From contig CAMBTF010000047.1 in NCBI GenBank assembly GCA_945870545.1, forward strand, positions 1 through 9,103: DNA of 9,103 bases, read 5' to 3'. A program made the position numbers and the translations under genes. Under the pieces are notes generated by a model, which made no database searches, had not been told where the DNA came from, and was given only the letters and a program-made list of their open reading frames with translations. This DNA is from Akkermansia muciniphila (lineage in GTDB: Bacteria > Verrucomicrobiota > Verrucomicrobiia > Verrucomicrobiales > Akkermansiaceae). This document shows positions 1 to 6,256 of this stretch, in pieces. Numbering within the stretch: the stretch's first letter is position 1; each line of letters begins with the position of its first letter.

Positions 1-1
1 G

Positions 2-973
2 GTGAAGAAGCTTGGCTCGGAGTTCTTCGTTTTCCAAACGGAAACACCTGAACTCATCACCGCCTCCCCGGCGGCGCGGTTCATCCGCTGGCACATTCCG
101 GTGGAGCATTCCTGGCCCTGTAATCCGGAGAAGATGGAGGGCTTCGTCGAGAAAGCCGCGCAATCGCTCTACTACAAGTTCGAGAGCCGCCACCCACAAA
201 CTGTCCTCGTTGGCCGCCTCGATCCCGGCTCGCAGAAGCCGTATTACAAATCCCTGGCCTCCAACCTCCGCGGACGAACCCTCCAGGTTTTCGAACTCCC
301 CGAACGTGCGCCGAAAACCGCCGAGGAACAGAATTCCTCCAAGCAAACCCTCTTCTGCCTGATCGGAAAGGAAGGCCTCTTCGCTGGCATGGCCAGCCCC
401 AAGGCCGCGAACGGACTGCACCCCGGTGGCTCGAAATTCATCGCCCAGAACGCCGAGGACACCGTAAGCCGCGCGGGCGCGAAGATCGCCGAGGGGCTGC
501 ACTATCTAGCCATGTTCCGCCCCGCCCTCCCCGCCGGTTCGCATTGGCTGGAGCTGGGGGCCAGCCCCGGCGGCATGACCTCCGAGCTGCTCAAGCGCGG
601 ATACGAGGTCACCGCCATCGACCGCGCCCCGCTCGATCCCCGCCTCGCCAACCACCGCAACCTCACCTTCCTGAAAGAGGACACCGCCGCCTTCATCCCC
701 CCACGCGGCGCCCGCTACGACGCCATTCTCTGCGACCTCAACGGCCCGCCCCTCCAGGCCATCGCCCACCTCACCCGCCTCACCGATTTCCTCAACCCCC
801 GCGCCCTCGCCGTTTTCACCCTCAAGACCACCGGCGCGGAAACCCTCATGGAAATCGATTCCCTCGAGAAACAAGTCCTCGCCCAAGCGGAAAAAGCCAG
901 TTTCTCCCTCATCGCCCGCACCCACCTCACCTACAACCGGCAGGAGTTCACGATGTTTTTTGAGAAAAGGTGA
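2..973 (+). CDS. rlmM: RlmM-type 23S rRNA ribose 2'-O-methyltransferase (5' end probably outside window)
   Basis: Probable SAM-dependent rRNA 2'-O-methyltransferase; E. coli RlmM modifies C2498 of 23S rRNA. Seen: a Rossmann SAM-binding motif LELGASPGG (residues 183-191) followed by an acidic strand end (AID, 205-207). A full FtsJ-type K-D-K-E tetrad is visible: K161 (AGAKIAEG), D245 (LCDLNGPP), K275 (FTLKTT) and E315 (NRQEFTMFF). The segment LKEDTAAF (224-231) matches the RlmM pattern after the SAM site. The N-terminal 160 residues would be the THUMP-like RNA-binding part. E. coli RlmM has 366 residues and more sequence ahead of the region matching residues 24-31, so the GTG at position 2 is probably internal and about 40 residues are missing upstream. 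The stop is TGA 971-973. Family assignment is fairly sure; the exact target nucleotide is inferred. Confidence 0.85.
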   Translation: MKKLGSEFFVFQTETPELITASPAARFIRWHIPVEHSWPCNPEKMEGFVEKAAQSLYYKFESRHPQTVLVGRLDPGSQKPYYKSLASNLRGRTLQVFELPERAPKTAEEQNSSKQTLFCLIGKEGLFAGMASPKAANGLHPGGSKFIAQNAEDTVSRAGAKIAEGLHYLAMFRPALPAGSHWLELGASPGGMTSELLKRGYEVTAIDRAPLDPRLANHRNLTFLKEDTAAFIPPRGARYDAILCDLNGPPLQAIAHLTRLTDFLNPRALAVFTLKTTGAETLMEIDSLEKQVLAQAEKASFSLIARTHLTYNRQEFTMFFEKR

Positions 974-984
974 GGAACGTGGAT

Positions 985-1004
985 AAGCCGGAGGGGCTTC
1001 TCTT
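985..1004 (+). terminator. weak candidate terminator after rlmM
   Basis: A 5-bp inverted repeat, AAGCC (985-989) and GGCTT (995-999), with a GGAGG loop, begins 12 bp after the rlmM stop and is followed by a T-rich stretch (CTCTTTCGTT). The stem is short and the T-run is broken, so this is only a possible intrinsic terminator separating rlmM from the next gene. Confidence 0.3.
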
Positions 1005-1092
1005 TCGTTCATCGGAAATGGCATAAGTCGCCGTGCTTTCGCTGTGGCTGATTCCTCTTGGCAGACCCGCCTCGGTGGGAAACCTTTGTGAC

Positions 1093-1881
1093 ATGTCAGC
1101 GACAACATATCTCAAGGAACTTTTCGACCTCACAGGGAAAACGGCGGTGGTGATCGGCGGCACGGGCGAACTCTGCGGCACCATGGCTGTCGGCCTTGCG
1201 CGGGCGGGAGCCGAAGTGGTGCTCGGCGGACGCATCCCGGAAAAAGCGGAGAAGCGGCTCGCCGAGATCGAGGGCTACGGCGGGAAGGGTTACTTCGTTC
1301 CCGTCGATGTCACCTCGCGCCAATCCCTTCATGACCTGCTTGAGACGGTTTTGGAAAAATCCGGCGGCGTGGACATCCTCATCAACGGCGCGGGCACCAA
1401 CTCGCCCACGCCTTTCCTGGAGATCACAGAGGAGGAATACTCACGGATCATCGACACGAACCTTGCTTCCATCTTCCGCGCCTGCCAGGTTTTCGGGCAA
1501 TATTTCGTCGATGAGATGCGTCCCGCGTCCATCATCAACCTCGGCTCCATCTCCGGGCTGAACCCGCTCTCGCGTGTGTTCACCTACTCCGCCTCCAAGG
1601 CCGCCGTGCACAACCTCACCCGCAACCTCGCCCGCGAGTGGGCGGATAAGGACATCCGCGTGAACACCCTCGTCCCCGGATTCTTCCCCGCCGAGCAAAA
1701 CCGCAAGGTGCTCGACGAGTCCCGCGTGCTCGACATCCTCCGCCACACCCCCGCCTCCCGTTTCGGCAACGCCGAGGAACTCATCGGAGCCACTCTACTC
1801 CTCGCCTCCGCCAAGGCCGGCTCCTTCATCACCGGCATGGAAATGATCGTCGACGGCGGCTTCCAGGCGATGAGCATCTGA
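1093..1881 (+). CDS. SDR-family oxidoreductase, D-mannonate oxidoreductase-like
   Basis: NAD(P)-dependent short-chain dehydrogenase of classical length (262 residues from ATG 1093). Seen: nucleotide-binding segment [11 protein letters not shown] (19-29), NGAG (98-101), active-site N123, S152, Y165 and K169 in the S-x12-Y-x3-K arrangement, and C-terminal VDGGF (253-257). The GGTGxLCGxMA form of the glycine motif resembles SDR proteins annotated as D-mannonate oxidoreductases (fructuronate reductase activity), so a role in hexuronate or sugar-acid breakdown is plausible. Substrate cannot be proven from sequence, and gluconate 5-dehydrogenase-like is an alternative. The frame is open from GTG 1033, but the extra 20 residues do not look like SDR sequence; ATG 1093 fits the family, with GGTGGGA about 12 bp upstream as a poor ribosome site. 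No other sugar-acid gene is visible nearby. Confidence 0.85.
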   Translation: MSATTYLKELFDLTGKTAVVIGGTGELCGTMAVGLARAGAEVVLGGRIPEKAEKRLAEIEGYGGKGYFVPVDVTSRQSLHDLLETVLEKSGGVDILINGAGTNSPTPFLEITEEEYSRIIDTNLASIFRACQVFGQYFVDEMRPASIINLGSISGLNPLSRVFTYSASKAAVHNLTRNLAREWADKDIRVNTLVPGFFPAEQNRKVLDESRVLDILRHTPASRFGNAEELIGATLLLASAKAGSFITGMEMIVDGGFQAMSI

Positions 1882-1882
1882 T

Positions 1883-1976
1883 GGGAGCCGCGATTTAGAA
1901 ATCGCGACCTGCATGGCGAAATGCTAGCGAAGCCAGATCCCGTTGCAGACGTGGTTTCTAAACCACGGTTCCTCCC
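1883..1976. repeat. inverted pair of REP-like palindromes (BIME-like element)
   Basis: Two perfect 8-bp-stem palindromes lie in opposite orientation. Unit 1 is CGCGATTT-AG-AAATCGCG (1889-1906). Unit 2 is CGTGGTTT-CT-AAACCACG (1950-1967), which reads as an AG loop on the other strand. The outer and inner flanks also pair: GGGA 1883-1886 with TCCC 1973-1976, CTGCA 1909-1913 with TGCAG 1944-1948, and TGGC 1914-1917 with GCCA 1932-1935. The two units differ at stem positions where both arms changed together, so the stem is preserved. It starts 2 bp after the SDR stop and ends 2 bp before the trmD ATG. Known comparison: REP/BIME elements of other bacteria. The family name and mobilising enzyme are not determinable here. 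Confidence 0.8.
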
Positions 1977-1978
1977 GC

Positions 1979-2656
1979 ATGAAAATCGACATCCTCACCC
2001 TCTTTCCCGAGATCGCGCTGGCACCGCTCAGCGACTCGATCATCCAGCGTGCGCGGGGCGCGGGGTTGGTGGAGGTGCGCGGGCACAACCTGCGCGATTG
2101 GTCGGAGGACAAGCACCGCCGCGTGGATGATTCTCCCTGCGGCGGCGGGCCGGGAATGGTCTTGCAGCCCGGGACCTTGCACGCGGCGATCATGGCGCTG
2201 AAAAAGCATAACACCCGCGTGATCCTGATGACCCCGCAGGGCGCACCGCTGAAACAGGCCCGCGTCCGCGAGCTTTCCGCCGAAACGCATCTCCTTATCG
2301 TCTGCGGCCACTACGAGGGCATCGACCACCGCATCGTCGAGACACTCATCGACGAGGAAATCTCCATTGGCGATTACGTGCTGACCAACGGCGCGCTCGC
2401 CGCCGCCGTACTTTGCGATGCGGTCATTCGCCTGCTGCCCGGCGCGCTCGGCGATTCGCAATCCGCCGTCGAGGAATCCTTTTCCGATCCCAATCTGTTA
2501 GAAGCGCCGTGCTACACGCGACCCATCGATTTCATGGGCATGAAAGTCCCGGAGGTTTTGCTTTCCGGAAATCACGCGAAGATCGAGGCATGGCGCGAGG
2601 AGCGAGCGCTCGAACGCACCCGCCAAAACCGCCCGGATCTCTCGGAAAACGCCTGA
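1979..2656 (+). CDS. trmD: tRNA (guanine-N1-)-methyltransferase TrmD
   Basis: SPOUT-class enzyme that uses SAM to methylate N1 of G37 next to the anticodon of tRNAs, preventing +1 frameshifting. 225 residues, slightly shorter than the E. coli protein. Seen: N-terminal MKIDILTLFPE, DDSPCGGGPGMV (50-61), VCGHYEGID (108-116), the trefoil-knot segment SIGDYVLTNGALAA (129-142), RLLPG (151-155), SAVEESF (162-168), YTRP (179-182) and VLLSGNHAKIEAWR (193-206). R151 matches the catalytic Arg154 of E. coli; the position of catalytic Asp169 is Glu166 here. ATG 1979 was chosen because it gives the canonical N-terminus. There is no Shine-Dalgarno sequence, since the REP pair occupies the leader. The usual rpsP-rimM-trmD-rplS neighbours are absent: an SDR gene precedes it and TA remnants follow on the other strand. 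Confidence 0.96.
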   Translation: MKIDILTLFPEIALAPLSDSIIQRARGAGLVEVRGHNLRDWSEDKHRRVDDSPCGGGPGMVLQPGTLHAAIMALKKHNTRVILMTPQGAPLKQARVRELSAETHLLIVCGHYEGIDHRIVETLIDEEISIGDYVLTNGALAAAVLCDAVIRLLPGALGDSQSAVEESFSDPNLLEAPCYTRPIDFMGMKVPEVLLSGNHAKIEAWREERALERTRQNRPDLSENA

Positions 2657-2660
2657 CGCA

Positions 2661-2678
2661 AGTGATCATGCGATCACT
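2661..2678. terminator. hairpin between convergent trmD and vapC remnant
   Basis: A perfect 7-bp inverted repeat AGTGATC-ATGC-GATCACT starts 4 bp after the trmD stop and overlaps the end of the truncated vapC frame. It has no T-run on either strand. It may help end trmD transcription, or may simply mark the deletion junction that cut vapC. Confidence 0.3.
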
Positions 2679-2770
2679 CCCGGCTTGTATTGTCTGAACC
2701 GCTCCACCACATGTGCCGGACGGTGGTTCATCACGTAGATGCAGATGTTTGTATCAAGCAGGATCCTCAT
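2666..2770 (-). pseudogene. vapC: truncated VapC toxin (PIN domain N-terminus only)
   Basis: A 34-codon frame starting MRILLDTNICIYVMNHRP matches the N-terminus of VapC/PIN-domain ribonucleases, including the first catalytic aspartate (D6 in DTN) and the VVERFRQYKPG segment, then ends at TGA 2668-2666. Complete VapC toxins run to roughly 130 residues and need three further acidic residues, all missing here. The sequence after the stop is the trmD 3' end, so the rest was deleted rather than interrupted by a point mutation. It starts 17 bp after the vapB stop, the normal antitoxin-then-toxin order. It cannot encode an active nuclease. The decayed-vapC reading rests on recognising the motif and on the vapB remnant next to it. 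Confidence 0.78.
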
Positions 2771-2787
2771 GGCTCTAACAGAAAAAA

Positions 2788-3013
2788 TCAGAGCCCTTCC
2801 CGTTCCGCTTGGTGTTCTTGCTCGCGATCTGTCAAGAAATCAGAGAAAAAATCCACCGCCGCCTCGAAAAATGAATCCCAATTATCCTTGATGGGACTCA
2901 GCACCACTGAATCGCCGATTTTCTGGATCGAAACGGTCTTCCCTTCAAATCGGAATTGCTTCGTCAGCCGCACCGCTTGGCTCTGGCCGTTTTTGAAACG
3001 GCTTCGCTTTCAC
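2788..3013 (-). pseudogene. vapB: VapB-type antitoxin with a +1 frameshift near its N-terminus
   Basis: VapB antitoxins pair an AbrB-like DNA-binding N-terminus with a toxin-binding tail. From GTG 3013 the frame reads MKAKPF and then leaves the family sequence, reaching a stop at 2945. One base over, the frame continues FKNGQSQAVRLTKQFRFEG and on to the stop at 2790-2788, which is classic VapB sequence. Removing one T of the TTTC at 2998-2995 would restore a 74-residue protein. As it stands, translation could only begin internally at GTG 2973 (61 residues), losing the first AbrB strand with the NGxSQAV motif. The in-frame codon upstream of that segment is TGA, so no other start rescues it. 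Its partner vapC is also broken, which supports real decay. A sequencing error or programmed frameshift cannot be excluded. Confidence 0.8.
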
Positions 3014-3051
3014 ACCGAAATTTTTTTAAAGTCTATTCTGTCAAGTGCACG

Positions 3052-3086
3052 ATTACGCCGAGCCGCCGACCGCCACTTGAGAGTGA
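3052..3086 (-). repeat. direct repeat copy A: displaced copy of the GH57 gene 3' end
   Basis: These 35 bp match 3611-3645 at 33 positions in the same orientation. On the minus strand they encode HSQVAVGGSA and a TAA stop, against HSQVAFGGSA and TAA at the true GH57 end; the differences are one synonymous change and one Phe-to-Val change. Similarity stops sharply at both edges. The toxin gene stop (3095-3093) lies 6 bp away and the vapB remnant lies on the other side. Confidence 0.85.
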
Positions 3087-3092
3087 CGTGAT

Positions 3093-3353
3093 TCACGCTT
3101 TGTCGGCTTTCCGGATATCCAAAATCTTCACCTCCCGCACGGCGTGGTCCGTCCAGTAGGTGATGGCGAATCGACCGAGAACCTTGATCTCGATCCGTCG
3201 TCCGGAGTCATCGCTTTCGGCGAAATCGCCGGAACGATTCGGATCATTTGCGAGGGAATCGATGAACAATGAGATCTGCTGCCTTTGGATACCCCGCACC
3301 GCCTTGAAGGAGTCAACGGCTTCCATGCGCAGGAAAATTCCGTAAGTCCCCAT
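3093..3353 (-). CDS. RelE/ParE-family toxin
   Basis: Small toxin of a type II TA module, 86 residues, about the normal size for this fold. RelE members cut ribosome-bound mRNA and ParE members poison gyrase; sequence alone does not say which applies. Seen: a helical N-terminal half (EAVDSFKAVRGIQRQQISLFIDSL, residues 11-34, described here by its ends EAVDSF and FIDSL) and the family's C-terminal strands around GRRIEIKVLGRFAIT (51-65) and REVKILDIRKAD (73-84). ATG 3353 lies 10 bp after the antitoxin stop, so the two genes are surely co-transcribed. No frameshift or internal stop is seen. The stop TGA 3095-3093 directly abuts direct repeat copy A, so the gene fills its unit to the edge. Confidence 0.75.
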   Translation of the reverse strand: MGTYGIFLRMEAVDSFKAVRGIQRQQISLFIDSLANDPNRSGDFAESDDSGRRIEIKVLGRFAITYWTDHAVREVKILDIRKADKA

Positions 3354-3363
3354 GGCCGGATTT

Positions 3364-3561
3364 TCAACGACCGGAATCCTGTTCGTTCTTTACGCTCTCC
3401 CATGAAACCCATTTGCCCGGGTCGGGATCGTCGATGCGACTGGAAATTTCCGCGAGCATCCCATCACGTTTCATCCGGAGGGTGATGAGAAAGGCCGACA
3501 GCTTATCCTGCTGCTCCGGCGGCAAGGATTCCATTTCATGCTGCAGGGCACCGATATTCAT
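3364..3561 (-). CDS. antitoxin / addiction-module component paired with the RelE/ParE toxin
   Basis: A 65-residue protein immediately upstream of the toxin. It has a predicted helical N-terminal part (MNIGALQHEMESLPPEQQDK, 1-20, then SAFLITLRMKRDG) and the tail RIDDPDPGKWVSWESVK (42-58). This RIDDPD...WVSWE-type ending is typical of small antitoxins found beside RelE/ParE toxins. It probably neutralises the toxin through the C-terminal part and may repress the operon, though no clear DNA-binding fold is visible. ATG 3561 has no obvious Shine-Dalgarno. Only 49 bp separate it from direct repeat copy B, so its promoter must lie in that gap or it is read from the GH57 operon. The role is inferred mainly from gene order, size and tail motif. 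Confidence 0.7.
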   Translation of the reverse strand: MNIGALQHEMESLPPEQQDKLSAFLITLRMKRDGMLAEISSRIDDPDPGKWVSWESVKNEQDSGR

Positions 3562-3610
3562 AGCGGTAACATCGCAGTCCGCAGGAAATCAGGCAAGGGA
3601 GAATTTCTTC

Positions 3611-3645
3611 ATTACGCCGAGCCGCCGAACGCCACTTGGGAGTGA
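3611..3645 (-). repeat. direct repeat copy B: 3' end of the GH57 gene
   Basis: Second copy of the 35-bp repeat at 3052-3086, here forming the real last ten codons and TAA stop of the GH57 gene. The distance from the start of one copy to the start of the other is 559 bp, and the interval contains exactly one TA module and nothing else. Confidence 0.85.
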
Positions 3646-4769
3646 AGTTCCACTTTTTTCCCGAGATCCTCCAGCGCGGCCATGAACACCTCGTACGCCG
3701 CGCGCGGGCTGTGGTAGGGGGAGAAATAGCTGGTTACCTGGCCGTCGCTGCCGCCTTTCGTGGACATCCAGTAAAGGTGGTCGGATGATTGCAGTGCGCC
3801 CCACTCGGCGATGAGTTCCGGGTCGCCGCTCGCCATGACGGGCGTTTCGAGATCGCTAAGGATGGCGAGCGCCTTGCGCTGCATCGCGTTGCCGGTCCAT
3901 GTGGAGAGGTCGCGCTCGGCGTCCGCCCAGGAGGAGGGTTTCGGGCAATCGTATTCGTCCTTCGCCGCATAGATGGCCACGGCTTCGGAGGGCGTGACCC
4001 ACTGCGCGCCCGATTCGATGAGGATCTCAGGCACTTTCCGCCAGAACTCGTAGATGCCCTGCTCCTTTTTCTGGTGCTCGCCGATCGACTCGTAATCCAT
4101 GAACAGGTTCACAAGATCACCGGGCGATTGGCCGATCCATGCCGTGAATTTTTCCCACGTCAGCGGGAAACCGCTCCACGAGGGATCGGAGAAACGGAAA
4201 GCGAGGTCGTTGGAAAGGGTGTGGTTGCGCATCAGGGTCTTGATGCGCGCGGTGCCGGGTGCGCGGTGCAGGAAATTCGGTGACGGCCCGTCGGTGAACG
4301 CCGGCGTGCCTTCCGCGATCACGCCATCGTAACCCATTGTCTCCGCCCGGGCCGCGATCGCGTTGTCATAGATCAGCTCCGAGTTGCGGAACACGCTGGG
4401 TCGCACCGAAAAGCACTCCTCCATGAGGTCGAGGTGCATGTCGCACTGCCGCTGGAATTCCTTTTCCGAATACAGGAACGCGAGCGAGTGATGATACGTT
4501 TCCGCCAGCAGCTCCACGCCGCCGGTGGCGACGAGTTCCTGGAAGGATTTCAGCACATCGGGCCGGAACTTGCGGAACTGCTCGATGACCGTGCCGGTGA
4601 TGGAGAGCGCCATGCGAAACCGACCGTGGCTTTCCTCGATGCGCTGGCGGAACATCTCGTTAGCGGGCAGGTAGCATTTGTCAGCCACGCGATGGAGGAT
4701 CTCGCGGTTGAGCTTCTCATCGAGCCGGTGCGGCTGGTGCACCTGGAAATAAAGGCAGACGTCGGGCAT
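3612..4769 (-). CDS. glycoside hydrolase family 57 (alpha-amylase/branching-enzyme-like)
   Basis: Retaining alpha-glycosidase of family GH57, acting on starch- or glycogen-like glucans (hydrolase or transferase). 385 residues. Seen family regions: HQPHR (11-15), ELLAETYHHSLAFL (86-99), FRNSELIYDN (127-136) with the expected nucleophile E131, and MDYESIGEH (224-232) with the expected acid/base D225. A C-terminal region WADAERDLSTW...MQRKAL (281-300) fits the fifth conserved region. There is no signal peptide, so the enzyme is probably cytoplasmic. All key residues are present. ATG 4769 gives the canonical MPDVCLYFQVHQPHR start; no ribosome site is visible. It lies 60 bp downstream of msrA on the same strand. 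The last ten codons are duplicated at 3052-3086. Exact substrate is unknown and no glycogen gene is nearby. Confidence 0.9.
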   Translation of the reverse strand: MPDVCLYFQVHQPHRLDEKLNREILHRVADKCYLPANEMFRQRIEESHGRFRMALSITGTVIEQFRKFRPDVLKSFQELVATGGVELLAETYHHSLAFLYSEKEFQRQCDMHLDLMEECFSVRPSVFRNSELIYDNAIAARAETMGYDGVIAEGTPAFTDGPSPNFLHRAPGTARIKTLMRNHTLSNDLAFRFSDPSWSGFPLTWEKFTAWIGQSPGDLVNLFMDYESIGEHQKKEQGIYEFWRKVPEILIESGAQWVTPSEAVAIYAAKDEYDCPKPSSWADAERDLSTWTGNAMQRKALAILSDLETPVMASGDPELIAEWGALQSSDHLYWMSTKGGSDGQVTSYFSPYHSPRAAYEVFMAALEDLGKKVELHSQVAFGGSA

Positions 4770-4829
4770 GGTGAGGGTGGGTATCCGGTGGAGGGTAGCG
4801 CCTTGCGCGGAGCAGCGGGTAGGCCATGA

Positions 4830-5462
4830 TCAGTGATCGAGCTTGAGCTTTTTCAGCTTCGGCTCGACGACGTACTTGCAATAGCCGTTCTTCGACTTGT
4901 TCGCGAAGTAATATCCCTGGTGATAGTTTTCCGCGGGATAAAACACAGAGGCCTTGGTGATTTCGGTCACGATGGGCTTCTCGAAATTCGCCTGCGCCGC
5001 CTTTTTGGAGGCTTCCGCGACGGTTTTCTGTTCGTCGTTTTCGTAGAAAATCGCGGACCGGTATTGGGTGCCGATGTCGTTGCCCTGGCGGTTGAGCTGG
5101 GTCGGGTCGTGCAGATCCCAGAACCAGGCGAGCACGCGCTCGAGGGGGATTTTTTTCGGATCGAAAACGACGCGGACCACCTCGGCATGCCCGGTGGCGC
5201 CGGTGGTTATGTCCTCGTAGGTGGGGTTTTTCGTCTCGCCGCCGGAATATCCCGAAATGGCGAAATGGATGCCCTCGATCTGGTTGTAGGCGGCCTCCAC
5301 GCACCAGAAGCAACCGGCTCCCAGCGTCACCACTTCCGCTCCCGCAGGGATTTCCTTCATCACGGCGGGTTTCTTGTCGGTCTCGCTCACTTTCGTTTCG
5401 GTTTGGCAGGAGGCTAGGCTCGGAACCACGATACAGAATGCCAAAAGCAGATGTTTCATCAT
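4830..5462 (-). CDS. msrA: peptide methionine sulfoxide reductase MsrA, lipoprotein form
   Basis: Reduces methionine-S-sulfoxide in oxidised proteins. 210 residues. Seen: catalytic GCFWC (50-54) with C51 as nucleophile, GYSGG (71-75), GHAEVVRV (91-98), the HDPTQLNRQGNDIGTQYRS block (118-136), YHQGYY (180-185) and a likely resolving cysteine C195 in NGYCKYV. The N-terminus carries a lipoprotein signal: K3, a hydrophobic stretch, and lipobox LASC (16-19) with C19 as the lipidated residue. The enzyme should therefore be exported and membrane-anchored, unlike the soluble cytoplasmic MsrA of E. coli. Start is ATG 5462 or the adjacent ATG 5459. It lies 57 bp downstream of sodA and 60 bp upstream of the GH57 gene, so an oxidative-stress operon with sodA is likely. 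Confidence 0.95.
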   Translation of the reverse strand: MMKHLLLAFCIVVPSLASCQTETKVSETDKKPAVMKEIPAGAEVVTLGAGCFWCVEAAYNQIEGIHFAISGYSGGETKNPTYEDITTGATGHAEVVRVVFDPKKIPLERVLAWFWDLHDPTQLNRQGNDIGTQYRSAIFYENDEQKTVAEASKKAAQANFEKPIVTEITKASVFYPAENYHQGYYFANKSKNGYCKYVVEPKLKKLKLDH

Positions 5463-5519
5463 GCCGTTAGGATACGCGGGATGCGCGGATATTCCTCAGA
5501 AAGTTTTCTGTTTTTCGGA

Positions 5520-6143
5520 TTAGCCCGCGAAGTTTTCCGCGACCACATCCCAGTTCACCACATTCCAGAACGCGTCGATGTAGGCCGGGCGCTTGTTTTG
5601 GTAGTGGAGGTAGTAGGCGTGCTCCCAGACATCGAGGCCGAGGATGGGCGTGCTGCCGCAGCCGCCGAAGGCCTCGCCCATGAGCGGGTTGTCCTGGTTG
5701 GCGGTGGAGCTGACGGCGAGGGTGCCGTCGGCCTTCTTGCAAAGCCATGCCCAACCGGAGCCGAAGCGGGTCACGCCTGCTTTCGCGAAGGCTTCCTTGA
5801 AGGCATCGAAGGAACCGAACGCCGCGTCGATGGCGGCCGCGAGATCGCCGGAGGGAGCTTTCGCGCCGCCGGGCGCGATCACTTTCCAGAAAAAGCTGTG
5901 GTTCACGTGGCCGCCGCCGTTGTTGCGCACCGCGCCGCGGATGTCATCGGGGACAGCGGCGAGGTGGGTGATCAGGTCGAGCGCGGACTTCGCCTCGAGA
6001 TCGGCCTTGCCGGCGATCGCGTTGTTGAGGTTCGTGATGTAGGCCTGGTGGTGCCTGCCGTGGTGGATTTCCATCGTCAGAGCGTCGATGTGGGGTTCGA
6101 GGGCGTTGAGTGCGTATCCGAGGTCGGGGAGTGTGTGTGCCAT
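5520..6143 (-). CDS. sodA: superoxide dismutase, Mn type
   Basis: Converts superoxide to oxygen and hydrogen peroxide. 207 residues, standard length. Metal ligands are all present: H27 (MEIHHGRHH), H82 (GHVNHSFFW), D171 and H175 ([10 protein letters not shown]). Q150 in TANQDNPLM and the [11 protein letters not shown] context match Mn-type rather than Fe-type enzymes; cambialistic activity is possible. There is no signal peptide, so it is cytoplasmic. The start ATG 6143 gives [20 protein letters not shown], the family N-terminus. It is transcribed divergently from rmuC across a 113-bp gap, and msrA follows 57 bp downstream. No recognisable SoxR, OxyR or Fur site was found in the gap by eye. 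Confidence 0.97.
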   Translation of the reverse strand: MAHTLPDLGYALNALEPHIDALTMEIHHGRHHQAYITNLNNAIAGKADLEAKSALDLITHLAAVPDDIRGAVRNNGGGHVNHSFFWKVIAPGGAKAPSGDLAAAIDAAFGSFDAFKEAFAKAGVTRFGSGWAWLCKKADGTLAVSSTANQDNPLMGEAFGGCGSTPILGLDVWEHAYYLHYQNKRPAYIDAFWNVVNWDVVAENFAG

Positions 6144-6256
6144 GGTCTTGAAATGCTTGGTTGTTTGAATTGGCGCGGCGGTTCAGTATGTTCGCCAGCA
6201 GCGCGCCCCACAACAACCCCAGCAACCCCGCTCCCGCAAGTAGAAAGAACCCGACC

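Noticed and set aside
1033..1092. GTG 1033 as start of the SDR gene
   Set aside because: The extra 20 residues lie outside the SDR fold and look like translated intergenic DNA; ATG 1093 gives the usual N-terminus.
506..1108. 200-codon minus-strand frame opposite rlmM
   Set aside because: Gly/Glu/Ala-rich antisense artefact crossing the end of rlmM and the following gap.
2690..3091. 133-codon plus-strand frame across the vapBC region
   Set aside because: Shadow of the minus-strand vapBC remnants, whose motifs are recognisable.
3052..3645. CRISPR array or insertion sequence explaining the direct repeats
   Set aside because: Only two copies 559 bp apart, no regular spacers, no terminal inverted repeats and no transposase; the repeat is coding sequence of the GH57 gene end.
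5497..5515. CAGAAA-GT-TTTCTG hairpin followed by five Ts on the plus strand between msrA and sodA
   Set aside because: A weak A/T-rich stem, and the T-run is on the strand opposite to the genes it separates; no plus-strand gene needs it.
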